Below, one piece after another: positions 18,209-26,721 of a stretch of DNA of 64,000 bases. Made by a program: the position numbers and the translations under genes. Below the pieces are notes generated by a model. It was not told the origin of the DNA, searched no databases, and saw nothing but the letters and a program-made list of their open reading frames with translations. This stretch comes from Alphaproteobacteria bacterium (GTDB lineage Bacteria > Pseudomonadota > Alphaproteobacteria > UBA8366). The stretch is from the NCBI GenBank assembly GCA_028281325.1, contig JANQKC010000035.1, forward strand, positions 248,001 to 312,000, read 5' to 3'. How positions within the stretch are numbered: the first letter of the stretch is position 1; every line of letters begins with the position of its first letter.

Positions 18209-19381
18209 ATGGCAATTCCCAAGAAGTTCATGGGCTACCGGCGCCAGAACGGACGCGTCGGCATCCGCAACCATGTCATCATCCTGCCGCTGGACGATCT
18301 GTCGAACGCGGCCTGCGAAAAGGTCGCCAACAACGTCAAAGGCACGTTGGCGATCCCGCATCACTACGGCCGCCTGCAGTTCGGCGAGGATTTGGAGCTT
18401 CATTTCCGGACGCTGATCGGCTCCGGCTGCAACCCGAATGTCGCCGCGGTCGTGGTCATCGGCATCGAGCCGGGCTGGACCGGACGGGTCGTCGACGGCA
18501 TCGCCAAGACCGGCAAGCCGGTCGAAGGGTTTGCACTGGAGCGTAATGGCGAGCACAAGACCGTAATGAACGCGAGCTGGGCCGCGCAGAAATTCGTGCA
18601 GGACGCCTCGGAAATTCATCGCGAGGAATGCGACCTCTCGGACCTTTGGGTCTCGGTGAAGTGCGGCGAGTCCGACACGACATCGGGCATCGGCTCGAAC
18701 CCGACGGTCGGCAACCTTATCGACAAGCTCGACCCGCTCGGCGTGACGAGTTGCTTCGGCGAAACATCGGAAATCACCGGCGCCGAGGAAGTCTGCCGCG
18801 AACGCGGCAAGACGCCGGAAGTCGGGAAGAAGTTCTATGACACCTGGCAAGCCTATATGGACGAGGTCATCGAGCCGAACAAGACCAACGACCTGTCCGA
18901 GAGCCAGCCGACCAAGGGCAACATTGAGGGCGGCTTGACGACGATCGAAGAGAAGGCCTTCGGCAACCTCGAGAAAATCGGCAAGAAGACGTCCTATATC
19001 GACGTGCTCGGCCCGGCCGAGGAACCCGAGAAGGGTCCCGGCCTGTACTTCATGGATACGTCGTCCGCCGCTGCCGAATGCGTGACGCTGCAGGCTGCGG
19101 CCGGCTTCGCCGTGCATCTTTTCCCGACGGGCCAGGGCAACGTGATCGGCAACCCGATCGAGCCGGTCATCAAGCTGACCGCGAACCCGCGGACCGCCCG
19201 TGAGATGAGCGAACATGTCGACCTCGACGTGTCCGGCATTCTGCGGCGCGAGATGAATTACGATCAGGCGGGCGACGCCCTGATCGACATCATGATGCGG
19301 ACCTGCAACGGACGCTTGACCTGTGCCGAGGCCCTCGGCCATCAAGAATTCGTCATGACGAAATTGTACCGAAGCGCCTAA
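18209..19381 (+). CDS. UxaA-family hydrolase large subunit (SuyB-like)
   Basis: A 390-residue catalytic subunit. Conserved features are [16 protein letters not shown] at the start, [10 protein letters not shown] about 150-160, [21 protein letters not shown] about 230-250, and [14 protein letters not shown]-type text near 310. The family eliminates water from aldonic or aldaric acids, or sulfite from sulfolactate, using a metal centre. The split form with a separate SAF subunit argues for the SuyB branch, giving pyruvate and sulfite from (R)-sulfolactate, but altronate/galactarate-type dehydration is not excluded. An in-frame GTG at 18197 overlaps the small subunit gene; I prefer the ATG at 18209. 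Confidence 0.82.
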   Translation: MAIPKKFMGYRRQNGRVGIRNHVIILPLDDLSNAACEKVANNVKGTLAIPHHYGRLQFGEDLELHFRTLIGSGCNPNVAAVVVIGIEPGWTGRVVDGIAKTGKPVEGFALERNGEHKTVMNASWAAQKFVQDASEIHREECDLSDLWVSVKCGESDTTSGIGSNPTVGNLIDKLDPLGVTSCFGETSEITGAEEVCRERGKTPEVGKKFYDTWQAYMDEVIEPNKTNDLSESQPTKGNIEGGLTTIEEKAFGNLEKIGKKTSYIDVLGPAEEPEKGPGLYFMDTSSAAAECVTLQAAAGFAVHLFPTGQGNVIGNPIEPVIKLTANPRTAREMSEHVDLDVSGILRREMNYDQAGDALIDIMMRTCNGRLTCAEALGHQEFVMTKLYRSA

Positions 19382-19387
19382 ACCAGC

Positions 19388-19425
19388 GGGCGGGGCGTGC
19401 TATAATGTTTATAGTGGCCCCGCCC
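19388..19425 (+). terminator. Composite hairpin after the lyase genes
   Basis: Seven bases after the large-subunit stop, GGGCGGGGC (19388-19396) pairs with GCCCCGCCC (19417-19425). The loop contains a second short stem, CTATAA with TTATAG (19400-19414). No T run follows, so it may be a Rho-assisted terminator or a 3' end stabiliser rather than a classic intrinsic terminator. The loop also contains TATAAT, probably by coincidence. Confidence 0.5.
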
Positions 19426-19486
19426 CGGCGGCGGGCCGATCCGGTTTGGCGCCGGCACCGTTCCATTTAGGTTAGCGGACATACGC

Positions 19487-20461
19487 ATGATGACGAGGGT
19501 TGCCGGACTTTTCCTTTGCTTGGCTGTCTGCGTCATAGCCGCGCCGGCCGCGTTGCTCGCGGAAGATCGAAAACCAGGCTACCCGGAAAAACCCGTCTCC
19601 TACCTTATCCCGTTCGGCGCCGGCGGCGAGTCAAGCATTGCGGCACGGCTGCAGCAGTCCTTCTTCAAACAACTGACCGGGCAGGATCTGGTCATTTCGT
19701 ATCGGCCCGGCGGCGGCGGCGCCGTCATGTGGGACGAAATCAACAACCTTCCCGGCGACGGTCACTCGATTGTCGGCATCAACTTGCCGCATATCGTGCT
19801 GCAACCCTTGCTCGGCGCAAAGTACAAGACGCGCGACATTACCCCGGTGTTTATCTTTCACTACACGCCGGACGCGGTCGTGGTGGCCGACGACAGCCCC
19901 TTCGACACACTGGACGACCTTATAGAATTCGCCCGTGAGAATCCGGGCAAGCTGGTATTCTCGGGGTCCGGCCGAGGATCGGCGAACCATCTGGCGCAAA
20001 TCCGCTTCGACAAGCTGGCCGGCATCCAAACCACCTACAGCCCTTATAAAGGGACCGCCGCCTCTATCTCGGCCCTCCTGCAAGGCAAGGCGGATGCGAG
20101 TTGGGGATACACCACGGTCGGCATGACCTATCCCGACGATGTCCGCCTGCTGGCCGTCGCGACAGAAGAACGGCATCCACGTTTTCCGGACGTGCCGACG
20201 GTCAGGGAAAAAGGGTTCGAGATCATAGACGGCGCTTATCGCGGTATTGCCGTCCCCAAATCGACGCCGAAGAAAACGCGTTTGGCATTGTCAAACTTGT
20301 TTGAAAAGATCAATAAAGACCCGGCCATGCGCCAGGAAATGGAAGATCGCGGCTTCGCGCCTGTTGACATTCCCTACGCAAAGGTAGCGGAATTCATCAA
20401 GGCGAGGACGGTTGAGTATCTGACCCATGCAAAACAGGTAGGATTGGGACCGAAAAAGTAG
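19487..20461 (+). CDS. Bug/TctC-family periplasmic binding protein
   Basis: A 324-residue tripartite tricarboxylate transporter receptor. A signal peptide (about residues 1-25, ending AALLAED) precedes the family start YPEKPVSYLIPFGAGGESS, with RPGGGGAVMWDEI and KLVFSGSGRGSANHLAQIRF later. Bug proteins bind carboxylates such as citrate, tartrate or sulfolactate. The membrane subunits TctA/TctB are not in this window, so it must work with a distant permease. Its place between the lyase and the enolase-superfamily gene links it to uptake of their substrate. Confidence 0.9.
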   Translation: MMTRVAGLFLCLAVCVIAAPAALLAEDRKPGYPEKPVSYLIPFGAGGESSIAARLQQSFFKQLTGQDLVISYRPGGGGAVMWDEINNLPGDGHSIVGINLPHIVLQPLLGAKYKTRDITPVFIFHYTPDAVVVADDSPFDTLDDLIEFARENPGKLVFSGSGRGSANHLAQIRFDKLAGIQTTYSPYKGTAASISALLQGKADASWGYTTVGMTYPDDVRLLAVATEERHPRFPDVPTVREKGFEIIDGAYRGIAVPKSTPKKTRLALSNLFEKINKDPAMRQEMEDRGFAPVDIPYAKVAEFIKARTVEYLTHAKQVGLGPKK

Positions 20462-20494
20462 CCTCCGCAAGAATAACAATGACGAAGGAGCGCC

Positions 20495-21664
20495 ATGAAA
20501 ATATTGGATATCCGCGAGACAACGGCAAAGCTGCAGTCGAATATGCGCAACGCCGTTATCGACTTCTCGCGCATGACGGTCGGCATCGTCGCGATCGTGA
20601 CCGATGTGATGCGCGACGGCAAACCCGTGATCGGCTACGGCTGCGGATCGAACGGGCGATATGCGCAAGGCGGCATCCTGCGGGAACGCTTGATTCCGCG
20701 TCTCCTCGACGCCGAGCCCGATACGCTGCTCGACGATAATCACGAAAACTTCGATCCTTTCCGCGTCCAGGCCTGCATGATGCAGAACGAAAAGCCGGGC
20801 GGTCATGGCGACCGGGCGGTTGCCGCCGCCGGCGTCGACATGGCGGTTTGGGATGCTGTCGCAAAGATCGAAGGAAAGCCGCTTTGGCAGGTGTTCGCCG
20901 ACCGTTTCAACGGCGGCCGATACAAGGCGTCGGTGCCAGTCTATCCCGGTGGAGGCTATTACTATCCCGGCCGCGAAATCGAGCAGCTTCAAGACGAGAT
21001 GCGGTCCTACCAGGCGCAAGGCTATCGTCTGTGCAAAATGAAGATCGGCGGCGCGGATCTCGAGACGGACCGCCGCCGCATCGAAGCCGCACTTGAGATC
21101 GTCGGGTCCGGCGAGAATCTTGCCGTGGACGCCAATGGTCGCTTCGACCTGGAGACCGCCTTGGCTTTCGGCGAGGCGATAGAACCGTATCGCCTTGCCT
21201 GGTTCGAGGAACCCGGCGATCCTCTGGACTTCGCACTGAATGCCCAACTCACCCAACATTACGGGCAATCGGTGGCCACCGGCGAAAACCTTTTCTCCGT
21301 CCAGGACGCCAAGAATCTTGCGCTCTACGGCGGCCTGCGCCCTGACCTCGATTGGATCCAACTTGACCCGGCACTGGCCTACGGCGCCACGGAGTTCATC
21401 AAAGCGGTGGATGCGCTGCGCCCCCTGGGCTGGGCGCCGGAACGGCATGTACCGCATGGCGGCCATCTTCTGGGGCTTCATTTGGCCGCCGGTCTGGAGT
21501 TGGGCGGAACCGAATCCTATCCGCTGGTCTTCCAGCCGTATGGCGGTTTCACCGATGACGCGGTCATCGACAACGGCGCAACCACGGCCCCAGAGGCGCC
21601 CGGGCTCGGGGTCGAACAGAAATCGGATCTTTACGAGATCCTCAAACCGTTGGGCGAGGCGTAA
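20495..21664 (+). CDS. Mandelate racemase/enolase superfamily dehydratase, D-tartrate dehydratase-like
   Basis: The 389 residues equal the length of Bradyrhizobium D-tartrate dehydratase as I remember it. Catalytic features fall at matching places: KMK (K181, K183), metal ligands D212 (DANG), E238 (WFEEPGD) and E264 (ATGENLF), and the His of PHGGH (H321). The C-terminal SYPLVFQPYGGFTDD and APGLGVEQKSD are also characteristic. The enzyme would dehydrate D-tartrate (or a close aldaric/hydroxy acid) to oxaloacetate. GAAGGAG stands just before the ATG. Substrate identity rests on memory of the family and needs testing. Confidence 0.82.
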   Translation: MKILDIRETTAKLQSNMRNAVIDFSRMTVGIVAIVTDVMRDGKPVIGYGCGSNGRYAQGGILRERLIPRLLDAEPDTLLDDNHENFDPFRVQACMMQNEKPGGHGDRAVAAAGVDMAVWDAVAKIEGKPLWQVFADRFNGGRYKASVPVYPGGGYYYPGREIEQLQDEMRSYQAQGYRLCKMKIGGADLETDRRRIEAALEIVGSGENLAVDANGRFDLETALAFGEAIEPYRLAWFEEPGDPLDFALNAQLTQHYGQSVATGENLFSVQDAKNLALYGGLRPDLDWIQLDPALAYGATEFIKAVDALRPLGWAPERHVPHGGHLLGLHLAAGLELGGTESYPLVFQPYGGFTDDAVIDNGATTAPEAPGLGVEQKSDLYEILKPLGEA

Positions 21665-21879
21665 GGGATGACCGGTTCAGCAGTCATCGAAACGCGGCGA
21701 GGCAGAGCAATACCGACCGCACCCTCACCGTATGGGAGGTTTTGAAACAACTGGGATGGCGGCATCCGCCGGCGCGCCCCCCCTGTAAACACAAACATCG
21801 CCGGCAGCACGAACGAAGCAAATGAACGGACAAGCGGCGCTGCCGCCGCGAATGTCCGCAACGTCTGGGACAAAAAACT

Positions 21880-22884
21880 ATGAGCACGATTAATCTATCG
21901 CTGCAGGCATTGAACGATCTGGCAAAGGAAATACTCGTTGCGCACAACACCAGCAACATCAATGCCGAGCAGGTCGCAAACGCCCTCACCGCCGCGGAGG
22001 CCGATGGGCAAAAGGGGCATGGCGCATCGCGCATTCCGTCTTACGCGGCGCAATCCAAAAGCGGCAAGGTCAACGGTCACGCCGCGCCAAACCTGACAAA
22101 GGTCGCCGCGGCGGCCTTACGGGTCGACGCCCGCAGCGGTTTTGCCTATCCGGCCATCAATCTGGCGATCGAAGCCGTCTCCGAATTGGTCAGCGAGACC
22201 GGCATCGCCGCGGTATCCATCGCGAATTCGCACCATTCCGGCGTCGCCGGCCATCAGGTCGAAGTCTTGGCGCAGAAAGGCCTGATCGGGTTGAGCTTCG
22301 CGAACGGCCCGCAAGGCATCGCGCCCTGGGGTGGCAACAAGGGACTGTTCGGCACAAATCCCATCGCCTTTGCCGCGCCGCGGAACAAACATAAGCCGCT
22401 CGTCATCGATATGAGCATGAGCAAGGTCGCGCGCGGCAAGATCAACGTCGCGGCCCAGAAAGGCGAGTCCATTCCGGAAGGGTGGGCCGTCGACAAAGAC
22501 GGCAATCCGACGACCGATCCGCAAGCCGCACTCGACGGCACCATGCTGCCCATGGGCGACGCCAAGGGGGCGCAACTCGTCCTCATGGTCGAAATCCTGG
22601 CCGCCGCGCTGTCCGGCTCGCAGTTCGGTTACGAAGCGAGTTCCTTTTTCACCGGCGAAGGCGCCGCGCCCAACGTGGGGCAACTCATCATCGCGATCGA
22701 CCCGGGACCGCACTCCCGCCGCACCTTTGCGCAGCGGATGGAGCATTTGATGCGCGCGATCCTCGACCAGCCGGGCACTCGGCTTCCCGGCGCGCGGCGC
22801 TTCGAGCTTCGGGAAACAGCCGAAAAGGATGGTGTCGATCTGCCGCAAGCCCTGTACGACGAACTGCAAACGCTGCGCAACTGA
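21880..22884 (+). CDS. Ldh-family (malate/L-lactate/L-sulfolactate) dehydrogenase
   Basis: A 334-residue NAD(P)-dependent oxidoreductase of the non-Rossmann Ldh2/YlbC/ComC family. Recognisable are the catalytic EADGQKGHGASRI region (about 47-60), ANSHHSGVAGHQVE (about 108-121) with the key His pair, and NPIAFAAPR. Members act on malate, lactate, sulfolactate (ComC), ureidoglycolate or piperideine carboxylate. Together with a SuyAB-like lyase and a TctC-type binding protein, a sulfolactate dehydrogenase role is an attractive inference. The 215 bp upstream show no terminator or gene, so it may have its own promoter. Confidence 0.85.
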   Translation: MSTINLSLQALNDLAKEILVAHNTSNINAEQVANALTAAEADGQKGHGASRIPSYAAQSKSGKVNGHAAPNLTKVAAAALRVDARSGFAYPAINLAIEAVSELVSETGIAAVSIANSHHSGVAGHQVEVLAQKGLIGLSFANGPQGIAPWGGNKGLFGTNPIAFAAPRNKHKPLVIDMSMSKVARGKINVAAQKGESIPEGWAVDKDGNPTTDPQAALDGTMLPMGDAKGAQLVLMVEILAAALSGSQFGYEASSFFTGEGAAPNVGQLIIAIDPGPHSRRTFAQRMEHLMRAILDQPGTRLPGARRFELRETAEKDGVDLPQALYDELQTLRN

Positions 22885-22897
22885 CCCGGCGCCGGGT

Positions 22898-23764
22898 TCA
22901 GGTTTCGGCGACGATCGGATTGCTCAGCAACCCGATCTGCTCGATCTCGACCTCGCAGGTGTCGCCCGGCTTCATCCAGACCGGCGGCGTGCGCGCGAAG
23001 CCGACGCCGGAAGGCGTGCCGGAGACGATGACGTCTCCCGGCTGCAGCGTCATGACCTCCGAGATCGTCTCGATCAACTCCGGCACGTCGAACATCATGT
23101 CGTCGGTATTGGCGTCCTGCAGTATCTCGCCGTTCAACAGCGTCCGTATCCGCAACCCCTTGCCGCCGGGCGGCACGTCATCGGCGGTCACCAGATCCGG
23201 TCCGAACCCGCCGGTCCCGTCGAAATTCTTACCCGATGTCCAGGTCTGCGACTTGAACTGATAGTCACGGACCGAGCCCTCGTTGAACACGGAGTAGGCC
23301 GCGATATGGTCGAGCGCGTTGGCCCGGCCGATATGGCGGCCCGCCTTGCCGATGACCAGAACCATCTCCGCCTCATAGTCGAACTGCTCGGAACAGGACG
23401 GCGCGATCAGTGGCTGCTCGTGGCCGACCAGCGTTGTCGCCACGCGAAGGAACAGCACGGGATAGTCGGGTTTCTCAAGGCTCGCCTCGGCGGCGTGATC
23501 GGCATAATTGAGACCGACGCAAACGATCTTGCCGGGATTCCAGACCGGCGGATGGTAGACGAGACCGGACGACGGCAGCACGGCGCCGGACGCCGGATTT
23601 TCGGCAGCGGCGCGCACGGCATCCATGGCCTCCGCCCCCGCGGCCAACAGCCCCGGCATGTCCGACGGCAATGTGGCATTCGCAGCGGACAGGTCCACCA
23701 CCTCGTCCCCCCGGCGAACGCCCAACGCCGGTTTTCCAGACTTATCAAAAGCAAGCAGCCGCAC
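22898..23764 (-). CDS. Fumarylacetoacetate hydrolase family protein
   Basis: A 288-residue FAH-fold enzyme. It shows the conserved metal-binding EAEMVLVIGKAGRHI, the KNFDGTGGFGPDLV stretch, and the C-terminal GDVIVSGTPSGVGFAR block. The family includes acylpyruvases, 2-keto-3-deoxy-acid hydrolases/dehydratases and oxaloacetate decarboxylases, so it may process the keto product of the neighbouring dehydratases. The start is a GTG at 23764 with GGGAGG five bases upstream; a longer frame reaching 23884 lacks such a site. Convergent with the Ldh gene. Confidence 0.87.
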   Translation of the reverse strand: MRLLAFDKSGKPALGVRRGDEVVDLSAANATLPSDMPGLLAAGAEAMDAVRAAAENPASGAVLPSSGLVYHPPVWNPGKIVCVGLNYADHAAEASLEKPDYPVLFLRVATTLVGHEQPLIAPSCSEQFDYEAEMVLVIGKAGRHIGRANALDHIAAYSVFNEGSVRDYQFKSQTWTSGKNFDGTGGFGPDLVTADDVPPGGKGLRIRTLLNGEILQDANTDDMMFDVPELIETISEVMTLQPGDVIVSGTPSGVGFARTPPVWMKPGDTCEVEIEQIGLLSNPIVAET

Positions 23765-23835
23765 TGCATCCTCCCATTCATTCTTCGGCGCCCAGCATAG
23801 CGCTATTGCGTATATGCGTGTGTATACTCGACCGC

Positions 23836-24024
23836 ATGCATGCCGGGGAAATTGACGGCTACCAATATGCCGTAATCGAATCAACGGGATTGATCGCCGT
23901 TCGCCGGCCCGACGGAACCATCCGCATGCTTCCCGGTGCGGCAGACGCTGAAGCCGCCGTTCGCGCCTTCATCCTCCGTGATACCGCGGGATCGAATGAG
24001 GCAGGCCCCGAAGAGGCCGGATAG
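23836..24024 (+). CDS. Small hypothetical protein
   Basis: A 62-residue open frame starting MHAGEIDGYQYAVIEST, with third-position composition like the real genes around it. It is acidic, Ala/Gly rich near the end, and I recognise no family. There is no clear ribosome binding site, and it occupies the gap between the divergent FAH gene and the methyltransferase. It could be a genuine small gene or chance. Confidence 0.4.
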   Translation: MHAGEIDGYQYAVIESTGLIAVRRPDGTIRMLPGAADAEAAVRAFILRDTAGSNEAGPEEAG

Positions 24025-24100
24025 CGGCGCGGACGGATGCCCACAAACCTTCCTGCGATATCCGCTATACCGTTTGATTGAAAAAGGATATCGTCATTCC

Positions 24101-24865
24101 ATGCATGGCGTATTCGTCACGGCCCTGTGTTTTCTGCTCGTCCTTCCCGCTTGCGGGACGGCCGAAATCGATCGGCGTGAACGCAGCGTTTATCTGGGCG
24201 ATCACGCGGCCATGCACATGCTCCTGCTCGAGTCCATTCGGGAACACACCAAAGCGACCGCCCCCCGAACCGGCATTCCGACGATCGACGATAAGGTTAT
24301 GAAAGCGCTGGCCAAAATTCCCCGGCACGAATTCGTTCCGGAGCCTTTGCGCGCGCTGGCCTATCTCGACATCCCGTTGCCGTTAGGGCATCAGCAGAAG
24401 ATTTCCCAGCCTTTCCTGATCGCTTTGATGACCCACATCGCCCAAGTCAAAAAAACCGATGTCGTCTTCGAAACCGGCACCGGCGCCGGCTATCAGGCCG
24501 CGATCCTCGCCGAACTGGCGGCGTCGGTATATAGCGTGGAAGTCGTCGCCCCCCTCGCCCGGTCCGCCGCCGAGCGCCTTGAGAAGCTCGGATTCGACCA
24601 AGTGCAGGTGAAAACAGGCGACGGATACTACGGTTGGGCGGAAAAAGGGCCCTATGACGTGATTATCGTCAAGGAAGCGGTCCATCATATTCCACCCCCC
24701 TTGCTGAACCAGTTGAAACCGGGTGGCCGCATGGTGGCCCCGGTCGGGCCGCTGGATCAGGGGCAAATGCTGAAACTTGTGACCAAAGACCAGAATGGCG
24801 TCATTTCACAAAAAGATATCTTGCCGGTCCGCTTCGCGCCGCTCCAGGGCGGCGAGCGGATTTAG
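24101..24865 (+). CDS. pcm: Lipobox-bearing protein-L-isoaspartate O-methyltransferase
   Basis: A 254-residue Pcm-like enzyme that methylates isoaspartyl residues to allow their repair. The SAM-binding motif ETGTGAGYQA is at 124-133, and the substrate region LGHQQKISQPFLIALM at about 95-110 matches Pcm. Unusually, the N-terminus is a hydrophobic stretch ending in LPAC (residues 15-18), a good lipobox, so it may be an exported lipoprotein. The N-region lacks a positive charge from the ATG at 24101. A TTG 9 codons upstream would add Lys and Arg and improve the signal. AAAAAGGA lies upstream. Confidence 0.85.
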   Translation: MHGVFVTALCFLLVLPACGTAEIDRRERSVYLGDHAAMHMLLLESIREHTKATAPRTGIPTIDDKVMKALAKIPRHEFVPEPLRALAYLDIPLPLGHQQKISQPFLIALMTHIAQVKKTDVVFETGTGAGYQAAILAELAASVYSVEVVAPLARSAAERLEKLGFDQVQVKTGDGYYGWAEKGPYDVIIVKEAVHHIPPPLLNQLKPGGRMVAPVGPLDQGQMLKLVTKDQNGVISQKDILPVRFAPLQGGERI

Positions 24866-25100
24866 CGGCCTGCCGCGGGAACACAGGAATTCCCCGCAAC
24901 ATCTTAACGCCGGTTTAACGGGCGCCATGGCACCTTCGCCCGACGCTCAAACCATCGGAAGCGCCGGTGTTCGCCAAGAATGCCCTGCCCCAGTCAAATT
25001 TCAGCCGCATCGATTTTTCAGTGTCCGCCCTTGTAAATAAACATCGTTCAATTTATATAACAGTACAGTCGAATTCAGCCCACCGGATAACCCCCAACGT

Positions 25101-25724
25101 ATGGCACGAAGATCGGATCATAGCCGCGAAGAACTCTATGCAATGGTGATTGACGCGGCCCGCGACATCGTCGAACGGGAAGGACTGCGCAGCCTGACCG
25201 CGCGCAACATCGCGACGGCCATCGGGTATTCGCCCGGCACGCTCTATAATCTCTTCGAGAATCTCGACGAATTAGCGCTGCACATCAACGCGTCAACGCT
25301 CGACGCATTGCATGTCGCGGTTTCCGAACATCCGCGAACCGGCGATCCGGAACAGGATTTGCGGGCGATGATGCATCAGTATCTTGCCTTCCTGAATGAA
25401 AACCCCGGCCTATGGGCCGCGATCTTCGATTTCAGGCTGCCGCCGCAGAGTCAGTTGCCCGACTGGTATCTGCGTCGGGTCCAATCGTTGATGCAACAAG
25501 TAGAGGACGCCCTGGCGCCGCTTTTCGCCGACGGCGAGGAACACGACCTAAGCCAGGCGGCCGGCGTCTTGTGGTCGAGCCTGCATGGCATCTGCACCCT
25601 GGCGCGGGACGGTCGGCTTTCGCTCATCAGCGCGCAATCGGTCCCGGAAATGGCCGAATCCCTGATCTCGAATTACCTGTCCGGCCTGCGAACCAAGGCC
25701 GGAAAGCGATCCGCCAATGCGTAA
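25101..25724 (+). CDS. TetR/AcrR-family regulator
   Basis: A 207-residue regulator with an N-terminal helix-turn-helix (about 10-60: LRSLTARNIATAIGYSPGTLYNLFENLDEL) and a C-terminal helical ligand domain of the TetR_C_33-like type. The upstream 235 bp contain an AT-rich segment (about 25030-25075) suited to a promoter. It is followed, with an 8-base overlap, by an alpha/beta hydrolase and then the lipid acyltransferase fusion. It probably senses an acyl-chain-type ligand and controls that operon. Confidence 0.85.
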   Translation: MARRSDHSREELYAMVIDAARDIVEREGLRSLTARNIATAIGYSPGTLYNLFENLDELALHINASTLDALHVAVSEHPRTGDPEQDLRAMMHQYLAFLNENPGLWAAIFDFRLPPQSQLPDWYLRRVQSLMQQVEDALAPLFADGEEHDLSQAAGVLWSSLHGICTLARDGRLSLISAQSVPEMAESLISNYLSGLRTKAGKRSANA

Positions 25725-26706
25725 GCGCAAACTGGCCGAAATCGCCACGCAATCGTCCCGCCCCTTGCTGCAACGATTTGCGATCCGGCCGCGGACGCGT
25801 GATCGGGTCGCCGCATTTCCGGCCGATACCGCCGAAGCGCCGATCAATGTGCCGTTCCCGACATTCGGCGGCAAACAGATTTGGGCCGATCAGTTCGTCT
25901 GCGCCGGCTGGCGCATCCAACGCAACCATTATACCGGCCATCATCGGCTGCTCGATCCGAATAACGTGCGACGCGCCTGGGGTCACTACGACCATTGCCG
26001 CGCTTTCTTCGACCGCTACCGGAAGCGCAAGGCCATCCGCCCGCGCAACGGGCACCTGATCATCCTCGTTCACGGTCTCGGACGATCCGCCGGCGCCTTC
26101 CGCGAGATGGAGAACGCGCTGCGGGATGAAGGCTACGAAACCGCCAGCATCAATTATCCGAGCACGCGCCAAAGCGTCTCCGAACACGCAGACAGCCTGG
26201 AGAATATCGTCTCCTCGCTGGATCAGATCGAGACGATCTCCTTTGTGACGCACAGCATGGGCGCGTTAGTCGTTCGGGAGTTGATGTCGCGCGACGGGCC
26301 GTGGCGCGACCGCATGACCATCCAGCGGATCGTCATGATCGCACCGCCGAACCAAGGGTCGCGCTTGGCGGCGCGTCTATCGGGATTGCCGGCCTACCGG
26401 TGGCTCACGGGACAGTCCGGACAAAACCTCAGTCCCGACGGCGCCGCCCGCCTGCCGGTCCCCGACGTCGAATTCGGCATCATCGCGGGCGGCCGCGGCA
26501 ACGATATCGGATTCAACCCTCTTCTCCCGGGCGATGACGATGGTTTTGTGGCGGTCGATGAAACCCGCCTGGACGGCGCGCGCGATTTCCTCTTGGTGCG
26601 GACGACGCACGGCCTGATGGACGACCACCCGCAGACGATCGACGCCACGATCAGCTTCTTACGCGATGGATGCTTTCTGAATAGGGCAGACCTGGACCAG
26701 CGCTAG
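25717..26706 (+). CDS. Alpha/beta-hydrolase, lipase/esterase-like
   Basis: A 329-residue alpha/beta-hydrolase. The oxyanion-side motif is HGLG (119-122) and the nucleophile elbow THSMG (S180), with a C-terminal His in THGLMDDHPQT (about 305-315). The basic N-terminus (about 100 residues) has no recognisable signal peptide. A lipase or phospholipase-type esterase acting on membrane lipids fits its place between a TetR regulator and a membrane acyltransferase/acyl-ligase fusion. It overlaps the tetR stop by 8 bases and precedes the fusion gene by 15. Confidence 0.8.
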   Translation: MRKRKLAEIATQSSRPLLQRFAIRPRTRDRVAAFPADTAEAPINVPFPTFGGKQIWADQFVCAGWRIQRNHYTGHHRLLDPNNVRRAWGHYDHCRAFFDRYRKRKAIRPRNGHLIILVHGLGRSAGAFREMENALRDEGYETASINYPSTRQSVSEHADSLENIVSSLDQIETISFVTHSMGALVVRELMSRDGPWRDRMTIQRIVMIAPPNQGSRLAARLSGLPAYRWLTGQSGQNLSPDGAARLPVPDVEFGIIAGGRGNDIGFNPLLPGDDDGFVAVDETRLDGARDFLLVRTTHGLMDDHPQTIDATISFLRDGCFLNRADLDQR

Positions 26707-26721
26707 ACGCCGGGAGGCGAG

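Noticed and set aside
18164-19345. Antisense frame of 393 codons over the UxaA-family lyase
   Set aside because: Shadow frame; the lyase has operon context, a ribosome site and family motifs.
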